Assembly (NCBI GenBank): GCA_036571765.1
Contig: BROE01000024.1
Location: 2,553,054-2,617,053, forward strand
Length of the DNA stretch: 64,000 nt
Source: Plecoglossus altivelis
Taxonomy: Eukaryota; Chordata; Actinopteri; Osmeriformes; Plecoglossidae
Direction: 5' to 3'
Made by a program: the position numbers and the translations under genes. Numbering within the stretch: position 1 is the stretch's first letter; each line of letters starts with the position of its first letter. Below are positions 1 to 10,883 of the stretch, piece by piece. The notes under the pieces are model-generated. The model searched no databases, had not been told where the DNA came from, and worked only from the letters and a program-made list of their open reading frames with translations.

Positions 1-619
1 GATACGTGTCAAGTCAGCCCATGTTTGAGGTTCAAGAAACACAACTCTCTTTCATGTTAGAATATGCTGAAATACACAGAGGCTTCCACAAACATGCTTT
101 CAGTCCTCCAGCTGAACGATGCGGCTGTGTTACAGCAAACTGACCGCTGATACGTTGACCGAGTCAGCCAGGCCCAACACAACCCAACACCCAGGCCCTG
201 CCCAGGGACCAAAGTGCTGTCAGGGACAAGAGTTAACCCAGGGCTTCCTGTCTGACTGCAAGGATCTCGGGTTCCCCCCATCTCTCCCTTCCTCTGGTCG
301 CTTATTTCTCCCCCTCTCCCCCTCTCCCCCTCTCCTCCTTTCTCCCCCTCTCCCCCTCTCCCCCTGGCCCCTGGTCTGAATTATGTCTAACTGTCCTTGG
401 CTGCCACACTCCTGCCTGCCGTCCCCTCCCCTGGCCTGCTCTGCTCCCCCTGTCCCCCTGCCCCCCACCCCCCACCCCAGTCTCCCCCTCTTGCCCCTCC
501 CACCCCTCCCAGACTTTAGTGGTCTGCCCAGTGTTGGGGAGACAGGCTTAATGTGCCTTTCACTCTTAATGTTGCCCAGATGAGGTCTGCCTTCCTGGCC
601 TCCGCCACCCACCCCACAG

Positions 620-1100
620 TAGAGAGACAGGCGGAGGGAGGAAGGAGACGGAGGAGGGAGGAGAGAGGAGAAGGAAAAGGGAGAGGAGAAAGCCAGAGGT
701 CAGGCCCACGAGGAGAGGAGAGAGACGAAGAGGAGAGGAAGAGGAGGAAGGAATGGGGAAGAGAGGAAGGTAGAGGAGGGGAGGGAGAGGAGAGGGAAAA
801 GAAAGGAGAGAGAGAAAGGTCGAGATGAGAGGAGGGGAGTGTAGAAGAAAGGAGAGGAGAGGAAGGGACAGGAGAAGCGGTAGGAGGGGGAGGGGTCAGA
901 GGAGAGGAGAGGGGAGAGGAGAGAGAGGGGAGAGAGAGAAGAGAGAGACAAGAAGAGAGAGAAGCAGAGAGCCGGCGAGGAGGGAACAGAGGAGGTCGGG
1001 GAGGCAGAGAGGAAAGGAGAGGAAGGGGAGGCGGAGGGAGAGACCAGACGGCGGAGGAAGAGAGATGCAGGAGGGAGGGGAGCAGGGGAGAAAGGCCACG
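620..1100 (+). repeat. Polypurine tract (GA/GGA-rich), about 480 bp
   Basis: Almost uninterrupted A/G on the plus strand (GGAGAGGAGAGG-like), with rare C or T. Several mirror-symmetric stretches have triplex (H-DNA) potential. Confidence 0.9.
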
Positions 1101-2100
1101 GGAGTGTCCGTAGGTTATGCCCCATAGCAAGCGGAGATCAAAAAAGGAAGCAAGGAAGGGAGGAAAGAAGAGAATGGGAACATTATAATCACTACGGCTA
1201 AGACCCCCTCCTTCAGAAAAAAAAGAAGAAAAAAACAATGTCATGTTTTAAAGGTTAAGATGACCACACAACCTCCCATACTCAACAGCAGGAAGGAGAC
1301 AGAGACACAGAGTCAGACTTCTATTTAGACGACACTCACAGATGGATTGTAAATAGACCAGCAAGCAGGCATGAATAAGCAATAAGTTACCATGGGGGAA
1401 AAATATTCCGCTCCTCCTGAATGCTGGTTATGAAAATCTTCCGCCGGTTCGCATTTTAAAACATCTCCGAAAGCGCAATTGAATTCGCGTCTCTCTTTTG
1501 ATGATCAAAAACACCAAGAAAAAATAGCCTCGAAGGCGAAGCTCCCCCCCCCCCCCAACCCCTCCGTCCCCGTCCCCCCTCCGTCCTCCAAACTAAAAAT
1601 CCCACATGCGTTTTGAATTGCTTAGCCTGCCTCCCAACGGTTTTTGATCTGGTTCAAACGGCCTTTCCCCAGCCCCAGGGCAGGCGGGGTGTGGGGGGTG
1701 GTGGGGGGAGAGCAGGAGATAGCATCTCCAGTGTGGCCGCTGCATGGCATTGGGTAAGGCTTCGGCAACAATGGCTGCACTGGGAGCACGGTAAGCATAT
1801 GCGTGGGACCTTGACCCAGCAGTAAACAGCCTCTACCCCCAGATGATGAATAGCAGAACCGGGCCACGCTGGAACTAAGGGACCGGGGGAGTCTCTCTGT
1901 CTTTCCCTCCCTCTCTCTCTTTATCTCTCTCCATCTAACTTGCATTCTCTCTCTATCTTTATCATCTCTCTTGTTTACTGTTCTGTTTTCGCAAACACAC
2001 GCGCACGCACAAACACACTCTCCGTGCATACGTCTTGGAGGTCGTGTAGATGAGATGGGGTTAGATTGGGTCTTGGGGTCGCTGGAATGAAACACCAGCG

Positions 2101-2420
2101 AGCATTAGCAGTGTATAGTAGAGCAGAGCAGTGTACAGTAGAGCATAGCAGTGTACAGCAGAGCATTGCAGTGTACAGTAGAGTAGAGCAGAGCAGAGCA
2201 GTGTACAGCAGAGCAGAGTAGTGTACAGTCGAGCAGCGCAGAGCAGTGCACTGCAGAGCAGTGTACAGTAGAGCAGAGCAGAGCAGTGTACAGCAGAGCA
2301 GAGCAGTGTACTGTACAGTAGACCAGAGCAGAGCAGTGTACTGTAGAGCAGAGCAGAGCAGAGCAGTGTACAGTAGAGCAGAGTATAGAACAGCAGTGGT
2401 GCAGAGCCGTGCAAAAGAGC
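2101..2420 (+). repeat. Pentamer-based degenerate repeat (GAGCA/GTGTA/CAGTA)
   Basis: The region resolves into 5-mers GAGCA, GTGTA and CAGTA or CAGCA in varying order. The 5-bp period leaves open frames on both strands (Cys/Leu/Ala-rich), which are rejected as genes. Confidence 0.9.
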
Positions 2421-3014
2421 AAGCCTGGTGTTTGTGTTCCCTGCCATGATCCTAGTCACCCCAAGGGCCACTGCTATGGTTCCACTGATTTATGTTTGGA
2501 AGTGAACTTCCACCTCTATGCTGCAGTCATGTCCTCTAAGCGAGGCTGGTTGAAGATGGGGAGGTGTGGGGAGAAAAGGAAGTGATGGGAGAGAAATAGA
2601 GGCTGCCAGAGGCTGCCAGAGGCTGCGCAACACGTCCTCAAACCACGGTGGATTTCCGCGTTGCGAGAGAGCCGAAACGGAAAGAATTCGAACGGTGCGC
2701 TCGGCTATGAGGCTCAGCGCTGACGGTCGCCAGGCCCGCTCGGCCGTCCAGACAGCCTGTTAAATCCCTGCAAGGGTCATTGGCTTGTTGCTCCACAAAC
2801 ACAGAGTCCAGGGCAGGGCAGCCAGCTCCCCGTGGTCAGGGGGGAGATGAGCTTCAAACAGGAGGTCGGAGATGAGGTCGCTGCCCACACCTGAGCCTTG
2901 CCGGGAAAAATAACACACCACACCTCGGAAGGGGGGGGGGCTCGTTGAATTAAACATTAACGCCGTTGTACAATCGCATATCCCTGGTCCATGGGGTCCA
3001 GGCAGGGAGGGAGA

Positions 3015-3235
3015 AGAGCTTTGTGGTGAGAAGAGGAGCAGAGAGGATGAGAGGGGGAGGGGAGGGCGGGGGAGGGCTGACGGGACGGCGAGGGGAGTTG
3101 TGGACGGGGAGGGGAGGCAGGGAGGCATGGGGATGGAGGCAGGGGAGGGGAAAGAAGGAAAAGAGGGGGAGAGGAGGAGAGAAGGAGAGGGGAGTAGAGA
3201 GGAGCCGCAAAGGAGAGGAAAGGAGGGGAGGGAAA
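3015..3235 (+). repeat. Purine-rich GGGGA/GGGA tract
   Basis: Polypurine sequence with many GGGG runs and some interruptions; G-quadruplex potential. Confidence 0.8.
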
Positions 3236-3908
3236 TTACGCCATAGAGAGGTGCTGTCAGGCGGAGTCCGCGGGGTTGTGAACATTTGAAAAGCCAGTTG
3301 CAGTTAGAGAACGAGAACCGTTAATTTTAAACGGAACGAGGCGGGGGATCACAGCTTACATAGGCCCGATATCAGGCTGCATCATATGACCGTTTCTTGA
3401 GAGACTCAAAGCTAAAGGGGAAGAGAAGGTGTACGTCGGGATCGCGGTTGTTCGGCGGTACCCCACAGAGCTTTTAACAACGCTTCAGGTGTTTTTTTTT
3501 CTTTCTCGATCTTTTTGCATCGAAGTGGGGAGGGGGTGATAGAGCTGAGGAGGGATGATTTATATCATCAAACACAGTTCTCCCACAAAATGGCACAGGC
3601 CCCTCCAAACACAGTCTGAAGATGCATTGATCGCACTGAATCATGTTTACAATCGGCCAGCGGCTTAAGGACCGGAGTGATGGACCACTCAGTGATAGCA
3701 GTGGCTCGGATGCTGAGGCGCGTGCGGTAGCGCGGCTGAGGGGTAGCGGTGGCGCCTGAGCAGGGAGGGGGGGTGATGGCTGGAATGGGCTTATAGAACA
3801 TCTTCCGATTGGATTGGAGATGTGGTCACGCGCTCCGACATCACTTACCCACACCAAACCATTGTCCAATGAGACAGAGGGGTCAGAGGGATCTTTGTCT
3901 GTGATGTA

Positions 3909-3960
3909 TGTGTGTGTGTGTGTGTGTGGATGTGCGGAGTGTTGCGTGTGTGTGTGTGTT
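3909..3960 (+). repeat. (TG)n microsatellite, interrupted
   Basis: TG array with GATGTGCGGAG and TTGCG interruptions. Confidence 0.9.
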
Positions 3961-4007
3961 TGTAGTCGTGAGAGGAGACATGAGAGACTTCTGAATTGAG
4001 TAACGGT

Positions 4008-4012
<5 letters not shown>

Positions 4013-4039
<27 letters not shown>
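4013..4039 (+). repeat. (GA)n microsatellite
   Basis: Uninterrupted GA dinucleotides. Confidence 0.95.
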
Positions 4040-5186
4040 CGTCTTCCAGCACTGACAACCAAACGGAAGCTTGCCTTCCCTCCTGTACTTACTGTACAGG
4101 TCTGTCTGCATCTACCAGATAGTCAGCGGGACACTTTACACAAACAACCCTGGCAGTCAAACATTTCCCAGGATCCTTCGTTAAAAAAAAAAAAAAACCT
4201 TTGCAACAGAGAGAATAATTACCCAGCATTCCGCAGCAGCGGGGCCCTCGATGTCATATTTCAACTCTCCTGAAGCCATGCACTCAACATGTGGTAGCTG
4301 TGTCAGTTAGCAAGTCCTCAAACATAAACAAATAGATAAATTCATTTTGTCAGGAGAAGGGGTTTTATCGCCCCACTTAGTTTTATGACGTACGGACCTC
4401 TTGGCTGTCTGTAATGTGTTCCCCTGTGAAAACATGCAGGCGCATTTTTCCATAACATTTTATAAGGTGTCACTCAGCATTGTAACCTCCCACCCACCAA
4501 AGAAGACCGGTTTGATTGAGAGAGGAACAAAAAAAGAGCTCCTATTCCTCCAGAAATCATAACAGATTCTCCTTCAGTGAAACGTCCTTTCCTTCTAGAA
4601 CTCCTCGCGACCTCCAGTCTTCCAGAGACTCGGGCAACCCTGACCTCGGCGGACAGCGGAAAGGTCCAGAAGCTTCGCGACGGCAGCAGGAGTTGCCGAA
4701 TCCTTATTGATGTGGCTCGTCGACCCGATCTGTTTCTAGACCCCTTAGGATACGCTGGGCATATCGTTGCCACGGGAACTATAGAGGGTTACTCAGGCGG
4801 GGAGTATTTCACAGAGACACAGCCATCTCTCCTTTCAGCCCCCCTAATCCTGGGGATCTGCGCTCATGCCGCACACACAAACACCCAGAAACACACACGC
4901 ACGCATTGAAGTCCCCGGGGGCGACGGCTGCCAGCTCCAAGGTGTAACGTCCTCCTTGTTCAGAGAGACCTGGCAAGTTGCCATGGGTGCTTTGTCAAAT
5001 CCTTTATTAGTCCTTAGCATGCACGCAACCTTTGGGTTTTCCTCTCCCTTTTAATGCTTAACTTCACAGTTTGAACTAGGCTTCCTGCCTGCTAACTGTT
5101 TTCCCTGTTGGCAACTGGATAGTTTGCTTAGACCGGGGGCTTCTCCAGAGGCTTTGAGATTGGTTGGTGCTGGGGCTGCGAATGAG

Positions 5187-5330
5187 GCTAGGGTGGGGGG
5201 TGGGGGGGGCTGGAGTTGGGGGCTGGGGCTGAGGCCGGGGCCAGGGTCGGGGGCTGGGGTTGGGTTCTGGGGCTGAGGGTCGGGGCTGGGGTCGGGGCTG
5301 GGGGCTTGGGTTGGGATGTGGTAGGGTAAG
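5187..5330 (+). repeat. G-rich GGGGCT/GGGGTC degenerate repeat
   Basis: Repeated GGGGCTGGGG and GGTCGGGGCTGG motifs, many GGGG runs at short spacing, strong G-quadruplex potential. Confidence 0.85.
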
Positions 5331-5654
5331 GAGTAATGCCTTTAGATCCAGTGGAAAGCTTTCAGTGAGCTGGTTTCACCCTGAAGGGTGAAAACAATTC
5401 AGAATGTCAGTGGAGAAGAATAGGCGACTTCTAAACGCGTCAGACACATACACGGACACGTACACACACACGGACATGTACACATACACACACACACACC
5501 TATATGTATTAGGCACCACCCTTGTAAGCCTACAGTATCTATGTCAGCCATGAGTGGATGAGTGGTTGGAGGCAGAGGGATTCACTGTCAAGTTAAGAGC
5601 CAGCCTCTCAGAAGAGGTAGATATTGTTATAGACGCTGGCCCCTAAAAGAAGGC

Positions 5655-5735
5655 TGTGTGTGTGTGGGTGTGTGTGTGTGTGTGTGTCTGGTTGTGTGTG
5701 TGTGTCTGGTGTGTGTGTGTGTGTGTGTGGGTGCG
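5655..5735 (+). repeat. (TG)n microsatellite
   Basis: TG dinucleotide array with CTGG interruptions. Confidence 0.95.
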
Positions 5736-7014
5736 TGTCACAAACTGACAGAGAGAGGCTCTGTAAGTGCCTTTAGCTGCTCAGATGAGGATGATGCTGT
5801 CGCATGCGAGGAGAGCAGCAAGCAACCTCCAGACCTCCCTGTCTGACTGACTGCAACACACACACAACAGACACAGGACACACACCTGGGTGATGGGGGG
5901 GGGGGGTCTCGTGCCATGGGGGATACCTGGACTCGTACGGCTAGGGGAGCCGTTCCACTGTGTGAGGACTCTGTGTGCGAAAGCGGCTCTGGTTCCTCTG
6001 GCCCCCCCCCCCCCCTCCATCCCTGCGGCACACAACCAACCTTCACATAACAAATGTGTCGGTTGAGATACACGGTGTTGCCACTATTTTTCTTTCGACC
6101 TCTGAACAAGGAACTTACTCCAAAAAACGAACTTCAGACAGCTGATACTGTGTCGAACGGGCGCGTTTGCAAGCAGGCTTGAGAGGAAATGGATTTGGAG
6201 GAAGTTTCACTACACACACACACACAGCACGGTGCCGGCCATCTCCATCCAGAACTCCTTTTCTTTCATTGAACTGTTTGTTCTAACATGTCAGAATGCC
6301 CTGAAGATCCCCTCTTGTCCAAAACAAAACAAAACGGGTTATTTACAAAAAACTGACATTAAGCCTAAAGAGCTCCGGTCAGCCATGTGAACATTTCTCC
6401 AAAATGATTGTTTCTTTTTTGGGGTAGATTCATATCTAAAGTTAACAACACACGAGGGTAAATGTTTAGATAGGGAAGGTAAGTTAGGATCGCTCCGTGT
6501 TCTGATCCACTTGGAGGAAATGAATTTCCATGGCCAGGCTAAATATTTCAAGCTCATCTTATTGAAAGGCATGTCTGTCAGTAGGTAGAGTGGCAGTAGA
6601 CGACCATGTGACAGTTCCGCACAAGACAACCAAAACGCGAAGCTGGATATTCTGCTTTCGTTCACAATAAGGATTCTAGTTTTATTTTTCGTATAAAATG
6701 GAAGATCATTTTGAGGACTGTAAAGATTTTTTTTTTCAGAGGATAAAAGATTTTGCCACAGAAACGTACGAACTCAGCAACAGACACACACAAAAAACAC
6801 ACAAAGCACAGACACTCTCCCATCTCTGTCTCCAGGAAACCTTAAATCCCTGTATGCACGCACAAGTGTGTGTGAGCGCGGACCCCTGAACAGAGGCAGG
6901 CTTTGGTCTGAAGGTGTTTGATTTAAGAAGCGGAGTTGCCGTGAGAAAGCTAGACTTTTGAGGGAACGTGCAGTCGTGAGTCTGACATCCCCCTGCACAG
7001 CCCGGGGATTGCGA

Positions 7015-7105
7015 GGGGAGGAGGGGAGAAAGGGAGGAGGGGGGTAGGAGGGAGGGGGGAGGACGGGGGTGGGAGGGAGGGAGGGAGGGGGGAAGGGAGG
7101 CATGA
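7015..7105 (+). repeat. G-rich (GGGA)n tract
   Basis: GGAGG and GGGAGGG units over about 90 bp. Confidence 0.85.
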
Positions 7106-7524
7106 AACAAGAACAACACAGAGGGTTATAAAAGCCTGTGTCGCGGCCCTGGGAGGTGAGCATCCATTACTACGTACAGGTGTTAACAAGTCTCATGTGT
7201 GTTTACACTTCATATATTGTTTCACACGGTCTCGCCGCGGCCCCGGAGCACTTGGAGCGCCGCTACCGGCCCCGGGGAGCTTTGACACGTCTGCTGGGGG
7301 GGAAATCAGAAGCAAACAGAATCTCTTGGATTTACATCATGGGTTGTTAACCCCCCCCAACCCCCACTCGCCCCTTTGCCCCACCCCCTCACCCCCTCCC
7401 CTCGCCTCACCCCCTGGGCCTCCACAAGGGCACCCAGGATTTCAAGGCTCTCGGGTGGGCGCTCGGGGGCCCACCGCTCCACCTCGCTCCCAGCTCGGCG
7501 AGGAGAGCTGGGTTCGTAGGTGGC

Positions 7525-7592
7525 CTGGGGGGCTGGGGATGAGGGGCTGGGGATGAGGGGCTGGGGATGAGGTGCTGGGGATGAAGGGCTGG
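7525..7592 (+). repeat. 14-bp minisatellite GGGGCTGGGGATGA, about five copies
   Basis: Short tandem array with single-base variants (GGTGCT, GAAGGGCT). Confidence 0.9.
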
Positions 7593-7916
7593 GGGGAGAT
7601 AGGGCGAGGGCAGCTTTGAGGCCAGACCAGGAGCCGGCGTCAATAAAAAAAAGAGCGTAAAAAAAAGAAGCTAAAATAGAAAGAGAAGCCAGTGGCAGAT
7701 TAGGAGGGAGCAGTTTGAAGTCTCTTCAAAACAAATTGGGCCTTTTGAGGGAGGCCCTGTTGGCTGCCTCATAACATTAGCATGTCAATACCAACTGCTT
7801 GGCCGCCCGCCGCTGCTCAACGCGGCAGACGGCGAGGACTGGTGCAGGTCCTTTCACCCTGAGTAGACGGTAGATTCTGGAAGAAACCCTTTCCTCAGAG
7901 GCCAGGGGTGAAGCGC

Positions 7917-7917
<1 letters not shown>

Positions 7918-7948
<31 letters not shown>
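7918..7948 (+). repeat. (TG)n microsatellite
   Basis: Uninterrupted TG array. Confidence 0.95.
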
Positions 7949-7950
<2 letters not shown>

Positions 7951-8409
7951 GCTGCAGGCATCCCAGCCTAGTGTCAGCAGGTGACCTGGCGGAGCAGAAC
8001 CGCGCTAAAGAAAACAGCAGGCGCATTAGCTGGCTAGCTGGGCCAACCAGAGCTCCCTGTTATCAAAACAAGGCTAATAGTCCTCAGGGAAGCTAAGTGC
8101 GTGGGCCGAGTCTCGCTAATGCAGGCTGCTGTTAAGTGGTGAGGTGGTAATAGTGTTTTCCTGAAGTCCTAATGGGGAGAAACAGGGGTCAACTCTAGAG
8201 GAGACACAGAGCCTGCAGGTGGACCTAAACCAAACTACTTACTGTCCAGAGCCCTGCCGAGAGGGTGGTTGCCATGGAGAGGCTGAGGTGAACTTTTGAA
8301 CCTTCTGTACGCGTCGTACCGAGAACATGGTTCATGTCATGTTCTTTACACGCATTTAAAGGGATAGTTCCAGGCATGTTCCTGGAGTGTAAACTGAACT
8401 GTAATGTGG

Positions 8410-8610
8410 AAACTTTTGTGGCAACTTTTTAAAGGTGTCTTTTTTTGGAACGGGAGGGAGGGCAGTTTCCTGCTTTATCCGATAGGGACGGTTTTACACA
8501 GATAGAGAAGGGGGAAGACAAACAGAAAATAACCTGGGCTGGAATCGAACGCGGCACGGCCTGGGCCCACACAGAGACACCAAGGCGCCCTCAAACAGCT
8601 CTTTAGTTGA
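8410..8610 (-). mobile_element. Degraded tRNA-derived SINE
   Basis: On the minus strand GCGTTCGATTCC matches a tRNA B box. It is followed by a body and then CCCTATCGGATAAAGCAGG near an A-rich end, as in several teleost SINE tails. The 5' half (A box) is poorly preserved. Family not assigned. Confidence 0.5.
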
Positions 8611-9406
8611 ACTTCAGTGCAAAGTGAAGTATTTGCTTATGTCAAACGGTATGAATTGGCTCCGAGGTGGGAGGTTGGACTGTAAGTTGTGTTTAAATCA
8701 ACCTGACTGGGCCTCACAGAGAGAGCCTGCCAGACAGACAGAGACACTAAGCCCCAGAACAGCATGCTTTCTACCAGCACACTCACTCCATCTCTCTTCC
8801 TCACCTCCGCTGGCTTTCAAACCTAAAATGGGATTCATTAAACCAACCTGTTAGCCCTGAACAGCCGCGCCAACACTGTCAGACAGCTGTTGCCAAGGGG
8901 GACGTGTAGTAGGACAAGGCCCCAAAGACAAAGTTTCTATCAAAGCTTACAACTACTCTTACCTAACACGCAGCCCGTCCCACAGGCCTGAGGGGTATGG
9001 CAGGAAATATGTGATATGATAGCTAACCTGGAGCTGGCAGGAAGAAAGCTCTCGTCACCATGGCGAGCACAGGAGGGTTAGTGTACGAGCTGGACTGAAC
9101 CCAGAGCCCCTGAATGGAGAGGGCTTTTCAGGCTTTGGGGAGAGTGTCAAATAAACAGCCCTACTACTTCCAGGATAAATCCAGGGCGCTCCCAAAAAAA
9201 AAAAAAAAAGCGTTTGAAGCTAAAAATGTGACCTTTGGAGAAGGTTGAAGAATCACTGAGTCAGATGTGGAGCGCTACAGGAAAACAAGGACTTACTGTC
9301 AGTAGCTCCACACACAGCTCACACACACAACGCCACTCCCTGCTAGGGCACATCACACTACGAAAGCAGTGTGGTCTTCACTCACACTGTCTCCCACTGT
9401 TCAGTT

Positions 9407-9408
<2 letters not shown>

Positions 9409-9447
<39 letters not shown>
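9409..9447 (+). repeat. (CA)n microsatellite
   Basis: Uninterrupted AC array just past the putative BAMBI 3' end. Confidence 0.97.
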
Positions 9448-9448
<1 letters not shown>

Positions 9449-9646
9449 CAAACTATTTTTATCTAGTTCCTACACACACTTACATGATAGCCCAGTATAG
9501 TCTGTGTGGCCCTTTAACAAACATTCCTTTCCTACCTATGAACTGTTCTCTGTGTAAACCCTCGCTGGCTTAGAAAATACTCAACGCATAAGCTACGGTA
9601 TTTCAGTAAAGACGGATTGGTCAAACTCGAATAAATAACAGATGAG

Positions 9647-9652
9647 TTTAAT
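9647..9652 (-). terminator. Candidate polyadenylation signal (ATTAAA) for BAMBI
   Basis: The plus strand reads TTTAAT, that is ATTAAA on the gene strand, 813-818 nt after the stop. It is the first strong hexamer variant I found downstream; no AATAAA was seen on this strand between it and the stop. Confidence 0.4.
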
Positions 9653-10308
9653 GGGTTTTTGTCTCTTTCACACTCATAATTAAGCTCAGTTCGATCACAG
9701 GAGAGAAGTCAAAGATTCACCCAAAACAAGAACACACTGGACAGGTATTCAGACAAAAATATATATATTTCAAATCTTTACAATAAGCTTGAATCAAGAA
9801 ATGTACACAGAGGAGTGTGCACATACCTACAGTCAACACTGAATCTGCTCTGTTGTTTTGTTTTACTCCTCAAAATGTCCTTTTTGTACCCTGGTGTCAG
9901 TGTAAAATTCTTCGATTTCATTTTTGTGTGTGTGTGTGTGTGTCTTTTTTAAGCAAAACAACGTATTTTCTTTGACTTTTCTTTTTTTCCTTTTTTTTTA
10001 CAAATGTGCAAATAAGACAGCTGTGGAATCCTTCAGCGCTCAGTGTGAGTCTGAAATCCCACAGGGCTGTAGCAGAGATCCCACTCAGTCCAGCCCTCTC
10101 AAGTTTAAACACAGCTCCTCCTTGGTCTGCCTTTTAGTTTCAAGTAAAGTGCTCCTTAGCAACAACAACGACGAGAAGAAAAAACCCCCACGCGGCTCCG
10201 ACGGCGCCTTTTCTGGTCTTTTTTCGGTTTTTCCTCCATTGAAAAAGACACGCGATTCAGTACGATGGACGTGACCAAAAAAAAGGGGAGGATCTTCTTT
10301 TTAAGTAA

Positions 10309-10338
10309 AAAAAAAAAATCGAAAAAGATTTTTTTTTT
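10309..10338 (-). other. Perfect A/T hairpin in BAMBI 3' UTR
   Basis: A 12-bp perfect inverted repeat (A10TC / GAT10) around a 6-nt loop, about 125-155 nt after the BAMBI stop codon. Direct sequence observation; a role in mRNA stability is inference. Confidence 0.6.
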
Positions 10339-10464
10339 AAACAGAGAGAAAGAAACCGAACCAGGAAATAGCAGTCATGGCTGTTTCGCTCCGGGTCGTC
10401 TGGGGAGTGGCAAGAGACCAAAAAACAACAACAACAACAAAAAACGACGACAAAAACCAGGAAG

Positions 10465-10883
10465 TCATACGAACTCCAGCTTCCCGTGCCCGCTGTACAT
10501 CCCCCAGTGCACCAGAGACAGGATCTTGTCCGCACCCAGATCAGCCTGCCTCATCTTGTCGCAGGTTAGGCAGCAGTTCTCGTGCCCTGTCACGGGCACC
10601 ATGCACTCCAGGTCCAGCTTGGCCACGTGGCCCTTCTTGGCGTGGTGGCCGTGGAAGCTGTAGTGGAGGCGAGACAGCATCTGCTGCCTCTGGTCCTGCA
10701 GGCGCTTGTTCTCGCTGCGCAGCATTCGCAACGCCAGCATGATGAGCAGCACCAGGATGAGGCCGCCCGCGATGGGCACGGCGATCACCGCCGCCCGGAA
10801 CCACACCTCCTTGGCGGACGCCAGCTCCTGCACCCGCGTGATCAGGTTACGGTTGTTCCCCTCTGGATGATACCTGCTGTGAT
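10465..10883 (-). CDS. bambi: BAMBI coding exon 3 (membrane helix and cytoplasmic tail)
   Basis: Acceptor ...CTCTGCAG before 10883; stop TGA at 10467-10465. Encodes residues 119-257: the juxtamembrane stretch, a hydrophobic helix and a tail very close to the mammalian one (RSENKRLQDQRQQMLSRL, then ENCCLTCDKMRQADL). Confidence 0.97.

Larger units (their letters stand above)
1..9640. other. Intergenic region downstream of BAMBI
   Basis: No gene recognised. Many apparent frames are shadows of purine-rich or repeat DNA. Notable contents are listed separately: polypurine blocks, the pentamer repeat, G-rich repeats, microsatellites and a SINE remnant. Confidence 0.6.
9647..10464 (-). other. bambi: Putative BAMBI 3' UTR
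   Basis: About 0.8 kb follows the stop codon down to an ATTAAA hexamer on the minus strand (9652-9647). It holds (ACA)n/(TTG)n, A- and T-runs, and a short TG/CA repeat at 9925-9943. The extent is inferred from the hexamer only; no transcript evidence is available. Confidence 0.5.

Noticed and set aside
516..1244. 242-codon minus-strand open frame (Ser/Leu/Pro-rich)
   Set aside because: It runs through a polypurine/polypyrimidine tract, has only low-complexity composition and overlaps other open frames on both strands.
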